NCBI GenBank assembly: GCA_022747635.1
Contig: JAKTNV010000001.1
Location: 46,260,446-46,324,445, forward strand
Length of the DNA stretch: 64,000 nt
Direction of reading: 5' to 3'
Origin: Hetaerina americana
Taxonomy: Eukaryota > Arthropoda > Insecta > Odonata > Calopterygidae
The translations under genes and the position numbers were made by a program. Shown here in pieces: positions 24,801-31,481 of the stretch. How positions within the stretch are numbered: position 1 is the stretch's first letter; each line of letters starts with the position of its first letter. The notes under the pieces are model-generated. The model had not been told where the DNA came from and made no database searches. It saw only the letters and a list, made by a program, of their open reading frames with translations.

Positions 24801-27800
24801 GTCTGGCCTCGTTTAACCTCTGCTAACCAATATTTTACTGTTGTCAATGAAGGAGCAGACTCATCCAGAGTAGAATCCAGTTCAGCTTTTATATTGGTTG
24901 GGCCAAGGCCGTTCAAATAAAAGTATTGTATCACATAATGATGACCAATTTTCTCCATTTTCATAAATTCTCTGAAAACGTTCACTAATGATGGCTGCCA
25001 AACAAATACTAAACAACGTGGCGTGTTCAAACTTGAAATATATGCTTTATAGATTGGATACTTTCTAATACAGTGATATTTTTCAAACAACTACCGCCAC
25101 CTCTAGGTCAGGCTGGGTACTTCTGGGCATTCCCATGTACAAACAACCAAAGGAAACACATCAACTATGCTCAATGATGACTCAAAGCCACAACTTCTGA
25201 GTTAACTGTCAAGTACGATATCCTTTAGATTAGTCTAGTAATTTTTTTGGCATTTTATTTCATTCATGTATTGTCATCAGCTGTCTCGGCACATTTTCTT
25301 TTACCTTTTCAATGTCAAGAAGTTTATCAAGAATTTCGTGCAGCTGTTGCACGGGACTTGTTCCAAGCCAATAACATTGACCCAGATTTTCTAAATAAAG
25401 GTCAACTGAAAGTGAAACTCAACTGAGGTGGCTTTGACTCTGAAGCAAAAGCCCAGTCTTCTTAACAGTCGGTCGATGAGATAAAAGACAATGCAATGCA
25501 TCAGACAACCATTCCAAAAAAGGACTTAAGTCAATTGTTTTGAAAAATGGAAGAGATGCTGGGATAAGGGAGTAAGGTCCTGAGGGGAGTACTATGAAGG
25601 AGACTAAGGTCTCATTATTCTAGGTAGGCTATTTTCTCAAAATATAGCACGACTGCATACCTTACCAACAGACCTTGTGCATAGGTAAAATACTGGGTGA
25701 TTATAAGCAGCATCAACAGAATTTGTAAATTATTTGTTGGTTAACTTGCAAATGTAACATTTTACATAAAGTAACCCATTACCAGTGGCATTCTACTTCA
25801 TTGATATCATCAATGCAACATCATGACTTGTTGCCTAATTATTATTAGGTAACCAATTAAGGTAGGTTTTGGATGGACACAACTATCAAATAAATATCTT
25901 GTTTCTCTGCACAAAACACAACCTATCATCCTACTCTACAACAAGCCCCTCTTCATCTCTGTATACTTTCTTCCTCCCTTCATTCCATCCTTCCTCACTT
26001 GCCAAAAATTCTCCCCTACATCACAGTCTTCAATATTCCACTGCCTATTCATATTCTTGTCATCTATTTCTACTGCCTCCTCATGATTTCTTCTAACAAT
26101 CCCCTATCCTCCCCCACGATACCAAGCACTTCCTCATTTGTTTTCCTTTCTGTCCACTTCTCCACACACACATTTCAAAAGCCTCCAATCATGCTTCCCA
26201 ATTATGCCTTATATCATGCTTCAATGACCATGTTTCCACACCATGTATAACCACTCTCCATATCTATATGTTTTGAAAAGCCTTTTCTCCGTTAATCAAT
26301 ATCCTTGTCATCAATTCTCCACTCCTCGTGAATGCTTCTTTGCCAATAAAATTTTCCTTCTTGTGTCCCTACCACTTCGACCATTTTGGTTCAAAACACT
26401 TCCGAGACATGTAAAATGTTCCACATGCTCTCATTTTTGCCTTCCTATTTTAGCATTTTAACTTAGCCTTTGCCTTTCTGGAAAACCACAATACATTTTT
26501 TCATTTACATTTATTCTCACCCCATATCACACTGAATTTCCAGTTCACTCAGCAATGCTGCCCTATGGCTGACTCGCAAATTAGAGCTTGTTCATCAGTA
26601 AACCTAACTGATTTTGTGAATTCCCCGCTGACTTTCATTTCAATTTACAGTTTTTCTCACGCCTCTTTAATCATTTCCTTCACAAATACGTTGAACAGCA
26701 TCAGTGATATTGGAGAGCCATGCTTTACTCCTCTTCCTAACACTGCCCATCCAGACTCTCCATCCACCAGTTGCACCTGAGCAGTCTAAGACATGAACAG
26801 GTTGCGGATTAGATCTCTCTATCTATTTCTATTTTCTACAATATATTCATTAGTTTTCCTAATTCACTCCACCAAACACCTTTTCGAAATCTATGAAACA
26901 AAAATACATCCTGATTGTACTCTATATTCCTCTCGATTAGTGATCTCATTAATGCAATGGTATCGTAGTAGTAGTATTAAGGGGAGGCGACCGACTGCTG
27001 AGGTCATTTGCACCATTAGGGATGTACAGGAAAGGATGAAGGGTGGAGAGAAACCCAGCGTTGGCATTAGCCTACTCTTTACGAAAGGCGCCAAGGGGTC
27101 CGCAGCTTAACGTCCCATCCGACGGACGGCGTACTCACTCTCTCTTGGATCTTTTCTGGCTCAACTAGTATTTTTCCTGACTTATCTCTGATTGTTAACA
27201 CAGATTTTCCCTTCCTACTTCACAATAGTGTTTTAACCTTATTGATAGTGCAGCAATTTCATCCTTCCTCTGCAAACTTTCCATAACCTTGCACTGCATC
27301 TGCCATCATGCTTCATTTGGATGCGGTCTAAATTTGATCGGCAGTTGGCTTGTTGTAAGGTAGGATGTTGTGTTTTGACAGGAAAGACAAGATATTTATT
27401 TTGTAGTTGTGCCCATCCAAAATCTACCTTAACTAGCAGATTACCTTTAATATTAATAGTTTCTTTTTCAGCTTCTGATATCCCTACTTTGACGTATTTC
27501 CTTTTTCCACAATTTTATTCAGCTCTTTTCCCTCACTTATGATGCATATGCTAAATCCACCTTCTGCTCCCGCCACTCTCATATTATCTTCTCTCTCAGA
27601 GGTGGTTCAAAATGCCTTTCAGCTCCTCTTTTCCATGATCTGAAGCGTAATTCATGACTTCACTTTTAAATGCGATAATTGGTGCCAACCTTCTCTCTTA
27701 ACAATTTGTGTTCCGCTCACATAATAGCACTTTTTTTGTTACCAGTATCATATGGCTACTCATGTAGTCTTTGGGTTTTTTTGCCTTGTTGGATCATTTT

Positions 27801-30800
27801 AGACCTATAAGGAGCTACTTCTTTGATTCTTATCAGTCCATAACCTTTCATGTTGTTTTTGAGAGATAATACATTTTTTTAACCTGAAACATTTATTATT
27901 ACCCCTTAGGCAATCATGGCTGCATAGCATAGAAGGGGAATGAGCAAATATGATATTTTAATGAAGCTTTTGTCGATAATTTTCCCAGCGGATGTCCCAG
28001 GTCGTGAATAAACTGATGGATGTTCTGATGAAAACAATAACGAAATCCCAAGTGACTGTGTTGAAGATGGGATAATTACCAATAAAACTGTTTGCGCACT
28101 ACCTGTGCAGTATTCTTGTAATTCTGAAGTTGATGATAGTAATGATAACTAGCATGACAAGTGGAGAGGTTTATTTTGGCCAAACAACAACATTATTCCT
28201 GATTTATACACATTTGCTGGCATACCAGGTGTGAAAATTATTTCACATGATCCAATAAATGTGAGAGACGTAGTTAGTTTGTTTACTGGGGATGACATCT
28301 TTTCAATGATGGTGGAGGAATCAAATCACTTTCATAAGCAAAATACTAATAAATACCAAGTATCTCCAAAAAGTTTTAATTGGAATTATAGAGCCATTGC
28401 AGAAATGAAAACTTTTTTGAGTTTGGTAATCCTTATGGGGCAGGTGCATAACGACAGAATAAGTGATTACTGGACACTGGACCATCTAACAGAAAAACAC
28501 ATAGCACAATAATGACAAAGATCACCTAGTGGTCAGAGAAGACAAGAGTTGTATTTGTTGAACAGTGCCCTATTCAATTATTTTAGATTGCATTTGGAGC
28601 TCAATGGAAAACAAATTGTAAATAAAAAATTCTTGCAAGAAGTTGCAAGACCCTGAATAAGCCACAGAGATACAGAAGGGCCCATCTCAAACATCCTAAA
28701 GAGAAACATTAACATTTTTCCTGAAAGGCATGCACCTATGATGGGCCCACTAAGAGACTTTCAATGGACATGAAAAGGCATAAATTAAAGAAAATAGTTA
28801 GTGCTGGGAGCACGAAAATACCCCAGAGACCTTGAAGATTATGTGCAGCCATGAAAAGGAGAAGTGAAACTTGTTTTATTTGTGGATTTTGTTGTGCTCC
28901 CCAGCATACAGGGATATGTTTGAAATAATACCACACACTAGTTGATTACTCTGGTAAATAATCTCTACGCATTTGAAATATCTTTAGAAAATATCCTGTA
29001 GTTCAGGAGTTGTGTGTTTTATTGAATGCTTATACGTTTAATGGGGAGGCACAAAAAATGGCCGGCCGCAAGGGCTGGTAAATTTAAACGCCACCAGCAC
29101 ATAAAGTCTTAAAAATGCCCCGATGTTACTCTTTATTATTCTCTATATATTATTCTTTGTTTATATTATTTTGATATCATTGAAATTTGTATTAAAGGCA
29201 ACCATTTTCTATGCTTTAGCGGCACTATCATACTACTAACGGTTGAATGCCTGTAGACTCAGATTCAGGTATTTACAGGTTAAACTGCAACCTGCAAACC
29301 CTCTACACTGAGTTTATCAGGAGAGATATAATGTACAAGTATATATGTATTAGCAGATTGGTGACATCCTCATTAGCCCAATGTGTATTAAGTTTTGCAG
29401 TAACACCAAAAGTGAGATTAAACTACAAGCACTGTATTGTATACATTTACTATTTGGAGATTTTTTAGGAAGTACTTGCAACAAAATATTAAAACTCTGT
29501 TGCTTAATACTAACTCAAAACAGTGATATTATCAAAATTATTTCTGCTACCCTTCAAGTTGTCTAAAAATCCTGGACAAATACAAGCACATCATACCAGT
29601 TTGGTGTAAAACAATAGATACCTAATTACCAAACCACATTTAATCATTTCAAGTTTTGATATTATAAAGTACTGTTAGAATTCATTTTCAATTAAAAAGT
29701 TTGGAAACATTAAAGGATATTTACTTTTAGTTATATAACATAGAATTTCGATGATAATTAAAAGAAAAGGATTGCAACAATCTAACAACATAAACAAATA
29801 CTAACTCAAAATTTTGGTTCCCCAGTTACGAGGTCAATCAATGGTTATCATTTGAAATGTTAGCCATTGATGCACACCAAATTAAATGCTTGCTACATAT
29901 CATTTATAAAAATCATTCAACAAGGATGATTAGATGAAAAGCTTAAAAACTAACCTCACCTGAACTCTTTCATATCAACAAGTTCATCATAAAAACGGGA
30001 CACATAAATATAAGAAGAACTAATCAATTCTTCAAAATTGTCCACATTTTGTGAACTAGAAGTTATCCTAACAGCACCAGTGCCTGTGGAATCATTCCCA
30101 TCAACCACTGCACCGCCACCATCCTATAAAGTAAAAAATATATTCTCACTGAGCACATAAGATAAGTACACCGCATTTGAATTATATTCCCAGTTTTTGG
30201 CATAATATTATTACCATGTAAGGTATGCACAATGTATAGGTGTCTTAATTGAATCCTAGGTGTAAAACCTAGCCACCAATGATATTTAAAAACATATCCA
30301 ATATATTCTCACTGAGCACATAAGATAAGTACACCGCATTTGAATTATATTCCCAGTTTTTGGCATAATATTATTACCATGTAAGGTATGCACAATGTAT
30401 AGGTGTCTTAATTGAATCCTAGGTGTAAAACCTAGCCACCAATGATATTTAAAAACATATCAAGAAACTTCAACAAGGGTAAAAACCTAAGGAGCATACT
30501 AAAAAATAGGACTGGTGTGAGAAGGTAGAAGAAACAAAACAGCATCAAGCACAGCAATTCCCACGCAAAATGTAATGTGCTCTAATCCAGCTTTTACAAT
30601 TAGATAGTTTCATAGTTAAACAGCACACCTTTTAGATGCCCTATGTGATGCCACATGGAACACTTAAAAAAAAGTGCTACCGCGAATGTTTGCAACTCAA
30701 ATTTGCATCCACTACTACTCAGTAAATTTTTATATACATATAAGAGTTACCTTTATTATTTGCACAATTACGTCGCGGTCTGGAGATGGCAAAACATTAA

Positions 30801-30903
30801 AAGCCATGGGCGATCCATCTTCTTTACAAAACAGTTTAGCGGAGGGAGAAATGGAATCTGATTTCACTTTCACCAGCATTTTGTTGGCGAATATTTTATC
30901 CAT
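722..30903 (-). CDS. TERF2IP: RAP1/TERF2IP-like telomere-binding protein, whole gene (8 exons)
   Basis: Eight minus-strand exons join in frame: 30903-30751, 30123-29960, 23707-23545, 16219-16119, 7484-6726, 3574-3458, 2158-2034 and 834-722, giving about 564 aa. Residues about 20-110 are a RAP1 BRCT domain, recognisable from AKLFCKEDGSPMAF, VLPSP and DGGGAV. Residues about 125-180 form a divergent Myb-like module (LWKEIDEKK, then KSWKAIQKTF). Residues about 195-470 are an acidic, Ser/Lys-rich linker. Residues about 487-545 are a canonical RAP1 Myb (YTYEEDMKLLKWI, TGNRIWKFIE, RSWQSMRERFRRHI). RAP1 proteins act at telomeres, usually recruited by a TRF protein through a C-terminal RCT domain. That domain is absent here: the stop comes about 20 residues after the Myb. 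The exon 3 acceptor and the exon 6 donor are the weakest junctions. Introns total about 28.5 kb and are full of transposons. The gene is head to head with NOB1. Confidence 0.85.
1015..1145 (+). repeat. SINE tail fragment (same family as 12,415-12,725)
   Basis: A diverged copy of the 3' half of the SINE at 12,415. It shares the ordered blocks of a CCCTTCCTTC-type pyrimidine tract, ggtgcaaataacctcagc and ccaaaaactactac. It lies in RAP1 intron 7 (835-2,033), which otherwise holds nothing recognised. Confidence 0.5.
2034..2158 (-). CDS. TERF2IP: RAP1 exon 7 (canonical Myb, helices 1-2)
   Basis: After acceptor actttcag|GTTAT it reads LYTYEEDMKLLKWI, then LTGNRIWKFIESRGVLP, with donor CAG|GTATGG. 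The E-D-x-x-L and G-N-x-x-W-K pattern is that of vertebrate RAP1 Myb domains. Confidence 0.85.
2540..2900. repeat. imperfect tandem repeat, period about 85 bp
   Basis: The word GGTCCCTGG recurs at 2,629, 2,715 and 2,800, each preceded by a GTGTGTG-rich stretch. A fourth copy is barely recognisable near 2,885. This is a decayed minisatellite or composite repeat in RAP1 intron 6. The rest of the intron shows nothing. Confidence 0.4.
3458..3574 (-). CDS. TERF2IP: RAP1 exon 6 (linker before canonical Myb)
   Basis: The acceptor is tttaaaag|CCTTAATG. The reading is LNDLKMNPATGKGRGG, then KSRPLATEWKKLKLSIGEYE. The donor GA|GTACAT is weak but is the first one giving phase 2, which the next exon requires. 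The frame stays open about 150 nt further, so the 3' boundary is uncertain. Confidence 0.55.
4258..4625 (-). repeat. dispersed repeat, unknown family (copy 1)
   Basis: The reverse complement is clearly similar to 29,158-29,548. Shared blocks include cattttctatgcttta, cactatcatactact, tgtattaagttttgcagta and tattaaaactctgttgctt. It has no coding capacity and no obvious terminal repeats. It lies in RAP1 intron 5. Confidence 0.75.
5455..5690 (+). mobile_element. Penelope-like element terminus with hammerhead motif
   Basis: A C-rich untranslated tract (5,460-5,570) leads into a CTGATGA...GAAA hammerhead core at 5,605-5,645 and a Penelope-type terminal segment. The same arrangement (C-rich tract, then hammerhead) is seen at about 15,000-15,240 and, on the minus strand, at 51,955-52,200. 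No reverse transcriptase remains. The flanking 5,700-6,720 holds nothing recognised. Confidence 0.6.
5605..5645 (+). ncRNA. hammerhead ribozyme motif in Penelope terminus
   Basis: The core CTGATGA (5,609-5,615) is followed by one U, a 5-bp stem II (GATGC/GCATC, loop ACA), GAAA (5,630-5,633), a 3-bp stem III (ACC/GGT, loop AT) and the cleavage C at 5,641. Stem I is only about 4 bp, TTAC with GTGA including one wobble. All core residues are present. Activity is not shown. Confidence 0.6.
6726..7484 (-). CDS. TERF2IP: RAP1 exon 5 (acidic, charged linker)
   Basis: A 759-nt exon coding a hydrophilic, low-complexity linker with acidic clusters (SLESEEEKG) and basic patches (KVRRNRNF), followed by NEWLRKGGPGSECGRKG. 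No known domain is recognised. The acceptor tgtggcag|TGGTC is chosen because it is the AG that closes the split codon in frame, and the donor is AG|GTGAGT. Confidence 0.75.
7500..8470. other. intronic sequence, nothing recognised
   Basis: AT-rich RAP1 intron 4 sequence between exon 5 and the Penelope relic. No coding frame, structured RNA or terminal repeat is convincing here. The 8,040-8,340 part may be old LINE 3' sequence, but no motif supports this. Confidence 0.4.
8477..9735. mobile_element. Penelope-like element, rearranged, RT in two opposite halves
   Basis: On the minus strand, 8,566-8,700 codes KELAMGSPLSPLLAKIFMD, the Penelope RT motif upstream of the YxDD box. On the plus strand from 8,705 the downstream part follows: KRVHNSLKFTMQP, INFLDLTI, SCHPITHKLA. 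A decayed GIY-YIG region comes next (SGVYAIQCECKA near 9,270 and AKHLLETNHTCDF near 9,390), then a C-rich 3' tract to about 9,735. The YxDD box is lost at the inversion junction near 8,700. Several stops and frame changes are present. Dead copy. Confidence 0.75.
9754..10720 (+). mobile_element. LINE reverse-transcriptase relic (CR1/jockey-like)
   Basis: The frame from 9,754 carries TSGVSQGSFIRPLIYPQYI (the usual GVPQGS-x-LGPLLF motif) and WLFSNDAVV, where the catalytic FADD has become FSND. From 10,084 it continues SIKYLGVI and LSLVRPHLDYA. Near 10,585 FPRTIRDHNS matches the conserved C-terminal FPRTIRDWN motif of this group. It is broken by stops and 5' truncated. Confidence 0.75.
10868..10925 (+). 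repeat. solo terminal inverted repeat of mariner family
   Basis: About 57 bp starting tacgagggtcatccgg is nearly identical to the left end of the element at 11,125 (cgtgaattaaag versus cgtgaaataaag). No matching right end follows before 11,125, so only one terminus remains. Confidence 0.7.
11125..11881 (-). mobile_element. internally deleted mariner transposon
   Basis: The element is bounded by inverted repeats tacgagggtcatccgg (11,125) and ccggatgaccctcgta (ending 11,881), each with terminal TA. Transcribed from the right, it codes a transposase N-terminus (11,727 to about 11,330) with the helix-turn-helix region, DERSGRP linker and CARWVPR. It then jumps to the extreme C-terminus (KLVTRYDKCLNLLGDYVEK). 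The catalytic DDD region is missing, so the copy can move only in trans. Confidence 0.85.
12135..12340 (+). repeat. tRNA-derived SINE, family A
   Basis: Box A-like TGGCGGATGAGTAA near 12,140 and box B-like GGTTTGATTACC near 12,185 are spaced as in a Pol III promoter. A short unique body follows, then an aaataaataaataa tail. It lies in RAP1 intron 4. Confidence 0.55.
12415..12725 (+). repeat. tRNA-derived SINE, family B
   Basis: Box A-like ATGGTGCAGTGACTAA (from about 12,424) and a strong box B GGTTCGAATCC (12,469-12,479) mark a tRNA-derived head. The body to about 12,720 recurs as partial copies at 1,015-1,145 (plus) and 26,985-27,130 (minus). Confidence 0.65.
12960..13460 (+). mobile_element. 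mariner transposase relic
   Basis: Frames here give MIADHIGIDKMTEHTIV, then ENLAMQKICTKLVPKLL, the usual end of a mariner DNA-binding region. After a deletion, a frame at 13,180 gives YSHNLAPTDYFLFSKVKS, containing the third catalytic Asp block. Stops and frame shifts interrupt it, and the terminal repeats are not recognisable. Confidence 0.75.
13930..15240 (+). mobile_element. Penelope-like element relic, 3' half
   Basis: In shifting frames the stretch gives HYIEDIFLLW (the YxDD region), FLDIDIHLQI and RKGGYPEKLLNN. LRDIFKSTRPPAGPL and NIIYCLPHNFGAPSTWVNA follow, the latter a degraded GIY-YIG region. The sequence ends with a C-rich tract and a hammerhead-like core at 15,139-15,176. At least five frame breaks show it is dead. 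It lies in RAP1 intron 4. Confidence 0.7.
15139..15176 (+). ncRNA. hammerhead-like motif in Penelope terminus, probably decayed
   Basis: CTGATGA (15,142-15,148), one U, stem II GATGGC/GCCATT (5 bp plus a G-U, loop CAT) and GAAA (15,165-15,168), then CGTC. Stem III would be 2 bp with no loop, and stem I has only about 2 bp, so self-cleavage is doubtful. Confidence 0.45.
15395..15640 (+). repeat. SINE-like repeat, family C
   Basis: A box B-like GGTTTGATTCC at 15,408 begins the repeat. The tail, containing ctgggtgaactctac, a cttcgggtt block and attacta-type sequence, recurs at 39,549-39,640. A box A is not evident, so the head may be truncated. Confidence 0.5.
16119..16219 (-). CDS. TERF2IP: RAP1 exon 4 (second half of Myb-like module)
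   Basis: Thirty-three codons plus 2 nt, beginning VCGAKSWKAIQKTFAFWA. The acceptor is aattttag|GTTTG and the donor TG|GTAAGA. The KSW-x-x-I pattern lines up with RSWQSM of the C-terminal Myb. The intron before it sits at nearly the same place as the intron inside that second Myb. Confidence 0.75.
16847..18010 (+). CDS. CR1-like LINE ORF1: PHD finger, coiled coil, SGNH esterase
   Basis: The protein is 387 aa. Residues about 22-67 form a PHD-type C4HC3 zinc finger (CKICQKG, CDKCFSWIHTKC, WMCTSC). Residues about 70-120 form a Lys/Glu-rich coiled coil. Residues about 215-380 form an SGNH-hydrolase (esterase) domain with ILIGDSIV (nucleophile Ser), LHVGTNN and HDGLHLN (Asp-His). PHD plus esterase ORF1 proteins are known in CR1-group LINEs and are thought to bind the RNA and act on lipids. 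A stretch of about 27 residues (ASVTPLIRAETSSTSPSVF then PGKVIL) is duplicated in tandem just before the esterase. The stop TAG is at 18,008-18,010, and ORF2 overlaps it in the -1 frame. Confidence 0.9.
   Translation: MAPLTTLLVEPAQKNEKHSVNKCKICQKGVKKGIRCDKCFSWIHTKCAQVESYEISEDSDWMCTSCSEEEKFAKHKQEIESKDKVISILMKDLAALQEKNKKWELETKKLERELAFYKENGPSVVGKKLAKSTTTVPFKSKFVWENTKRNNVESGENAKKSASVTPLIRAETSSTSPSVFQPGKVILNESENVKKKASVTPLIRAETSSTSPSVFPSGKVILIGDSIVKHVHITGVEKKVFCGIKAEQMSRKVEEIAQNVKTNEIDTIFLHVGTNNLRNSRSPDEVMGEMYELIRCTKKHFSKSVIVVNSILRRRDFDLSYIQNVNDNLRWACGALKVVFCDVNKRINDHCLAHDGLHLNRKGAYLLGKAIENVANICAYKGNGKRR
17989..17995 (+). promoter_or_regulatory. candidate -1 frameshift site GGGAAAC at ORF1/ORF2 overlap
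   Basis: In the ORF1 frame the bases read AAG GGA AAC, so G GGA AAC is a canonical X XXY YYZ heptamer. It lies 12 nt before the ORF1 stop. A -1 slip enters ORF2, which has no ATG between the overlap and the conserved start of its endonuclease domain. Whether a downstream stimulatory structure exists was not established. Confidence 0.5.
17996..20994 (+). CDS. CR1-like LINE ORF2: APE endonuclease and reverse transcriptase
   Basis: An open frame of about 1,000 aa follows the overlap with ORF1. The N-terminal AP-type endonuclease (residues about 20-230) shows LHQNIQYIANK, RPDFLCITEH, GLYRSPSS, AGDLNID and SDHHAQII. The central reverse transcriptase (about 470-760) shows GHDGISN, YRPISLISCISK, SQHGFTKNKS, MDLSKAFDSV, GVPQGSVLGPLLFLVYVND and the catalytic YADD. 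The C-terminal part ends FNRLPEELKRI. The frame is unbroken. The start given here is the first codon after the slippery site, because the first in-frame ATG lies inside the endonuclease domain. The element encodes target-primed reverse transcription. Confidence 0.9.
21089..21120 (+). repeat. LINE 3' end: AATAAA and (TATC)n tract
   Basis: AATAAA at about 21,091 is followed by repeated tatc units. CR1-group elements end in short tandem repeats instead of poly(A), consistent with this terminus. Confidence 0.7.
22320..23300 (-). mobile_element. RTE-like LINE fragment, endonuclease region
   Basis: On the minus strand, 23,132-22,878 codes an RTE-type endonuclease part: GYGLGVRNGYREKAIMFC and LGLIITNTWF. 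Next come QLDYIIVKHRFRNSVI and ADSDHNLVKMK, then linker to about 22,320 with many stops. It is the same family as 25,865-27,600 and 54,530-56,470. It lies in RAP1 intron 3. The 22,077-22,319 stretch before it holds nothing recognised. Confidence 0.7.
23545..23707 (-). CDS. TERF2IP: RAP1 exon 3 (BRCT end, first half of Myb-like module)
   Basis: Using acceptor ataatcag|ATTTATT completes the split Arg codon and reads FIPDNGGSAQ, then LSQKELHQVIMYIL and LWKEIDEKK. The donor is AAG|GTATGT. The more obvious AGs nearby break the frame: the one 11 bp further into the exon gives phase 1, and the one 14 bp upstream gives phase 0. The frame favours this acceptor, but it needs transcript support. Confidence 0.7.
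23903..25136 (-). mobile_element. mariner transposon, full length but disabled
   Basis: Inverted ends ggagggtaatcccagaag (left) and cttctgggcattccc (right) are bounded by TA. On the minus strand the N-terminal part (25,090-24,608) carries the helix-turn-helix region (GPTNIKAELDS, VKYWLAEVKRG) and HCIGRPNEVTTPETVKKI. The C-terminal part (about 24,300-23,950) carries HQDNPPAH, SPDLVPSDYF and KKWLRGQRFSNREGV. Frame shifts and stops separate the two, including the stop shared with the copy at 1-404. It lies in RAP1 intron 2. Confidence 0.85.
25430..25640 (+). mobile_element. possible mariner C-terminal relic
   Basis: A plus-strand frame reads GGFDSEAKAQSS, then SVDEIKDNAMHQTTIPKKDL. This resembles the mariner block FDS-x-EEIK-x-N...IPK...F-x-x-W near the C-terminus. 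There are several stops and no terminal repeats, so the call rests on short similarity only. Confidence 0.4.
25865..26984 (-). mobile_element. RTE-like LINE fragment, RT and 3' end
   Basis: Minus-strand frames give GVKHGSPISLMLFNVFVKEM, DEQALICESAIG, LSELEIQCD and GTFYMSRKCFEPKW, matching the same order in the plus-strand copy at 54,530-56,470. The end near 25,865 (aaaacctaccttaa-type motif on the minus strand) is also shared. Many stops. It is interrupted upstream by a SINE piece. Confidence 0.7.
26985..27130 (-). repeat. SINE family B fragment
   Basis: The reverse complement matches the tail of the SINE at 12,415-12,725: ccgactgctgaggtcatttg, agaaacccagcgttggca and ttagcctactctttacgaaa have ordered counterparts there. 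It sits between two RTE segments and so probably inserted into that LINE. Confidence 0.65.
27131..27900 (-). mobile_element. RTE-like LINE fragment, continuation
   Basis: The segment at 27,150-27,340 gives LVEPEKIQERV-type sequence shared with the start of the plus-strand RTE at 54,560. The 27,330-27,440 part repeats the 3'-end motif of that family. The remainder to 27,900 is poorly defined. Boundaries are approximate. Confidence 0.5.
27930..28940 (+). mobile_element. piggyBac-like transposase relic
   Basis: The open frame 28,231-28,512 reads DPINVRDVVSLFTGDDIFSM, then VEESNHFHKQN and AEMKTFLSLVILMG, the N-terminal core of piggyBac transposases. Further frames give LSMDMKRHKLKKI and, near 28,880, CFICGFCCAPQHTGICLK, a remnant of the C-terminal Cys-rich zinc-binding domain. 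The catalytic middle is largely lost and TTAA ends were not identified. It lies in RAP1 intron 2. Confidence 0.75.
29158..29548 (+). repeat. dispersed repeat, unknown family (copy 2)
   Basis: Counterpart, in opposite orientation, of 4,258-4,625. Small insertions differ between the copies, for example an extra stretch near 29,260. Its family is not recognised. The 29,549-29,959 stretch beyond it shows nothing. Confidence 0.75.
29960..30123 (-). CDS. TERF2IP: RAP1 exon 2 (BRCT second half)
   Basis: The acceptor ctttatag|GATGG continues in phase 0 with DGGGAVVDG, matching the glycine turn of RAP1 BRCT domains. The exon runs to DELVDMKEF and the donor AG|GTGAGG (phase 2). The Gly/Ser/Thr-rich loop in the middle is longer than the core fold needs. 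Confidence 0.85.
30137..30462. repeat. perfect tandem duplication, 2 x 163 bp
   Basis: The unit at 30,137-30,299 is repeated at 30,300-30,462 with no difference seen. It lies in RAP1 intron 1, starting 13 bp upstream of the exon 2 acceptor without including it. The lack of divergence indicates a recent duplication or an assembly artefact. Confidence 0.9.
30751..30903 (-). CDS. TERF2IP: RAP1 exon 1 (start codon, BRCT N-terminal half)
   Basis: ATG at 30903 opens 51 codons starting MDKIFANKML, with the BRCT signature AKLFCKEDGSPMAF followed by VLPSP. The donor is AAG|GTAACT. A second in-frame Met at residue 9 is possible, but the first is used because nothing argues against it. Confidence 0.85.
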
Positions 30904-31415
30904 TTCTCTAGTCGTTTAAACGTATGCCTTAACACAAATTAATTATCCACATTGTATGTAGTTCCCTTAGGCTCAATGACCACCATTCCGCTTGCTCCTG
31001 CTTTTTTGGACCAAATGTTCATGGGAAATCCTAAATTAAAAACTACAACAATATATTGCTATCACTGATCATTATTAGTTTGCCCGATTCGTTAGGACGC
31101 TCGAATGCTATTTACCATTTTCGAATATTATCATATTCATATTGTTTACTAACATCTGCTGCCATCTCCGATAAAAATAGAAAGTTGGTAAAAAAAACCA
31201 CAAACACTAAATGCGCGTCTCCAACCCCATGTGGGTTAAAGTCTGGCTCCAGTTTGTTAAGAGGGGTGCGAACGTGTAAAAGGTCGTTGAATAATAATTA
31301 CCGAGGGTTTTAATTGTGCCATCTTCGTCGGCTGAACGTTTTTGTTTCCAAGGACGGCATTGTTGAATTCAATCTATAAATCCTATACGGCGAAACTGAA
31401 ATTGCTTGACCAAGC
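30904..31415. promoter_or_regulatory. putative bidirectional promoter between RAP1 and NOB1
   Basis: The two start codons are 512 bp apart and diverge, and no other gene or transposon was recognised between them. gccatcttc near 31,319, close to the NOB1 start, resembles a YY1-type initiator. There is no TATA box at a convincing position. 5' UTR lengths are unknown. Confidence 0.5.
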
Positions 31416-31481
31416 ATGTTCGAAAAAATTAATCACTTAATCGTGGACACGAGCGGCTTCCTGAAAAATCCGGAATTGCAG
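31416..31481 (+). CDS. NOB1: NOB1 exon 1
   Basis: The 22 codons from the ATG include NHLIVDTSGFLKNPELQ, the first PIN strand with its catalytic Asp. The donor is CAG|GTAATT. Confidence 0.9.
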
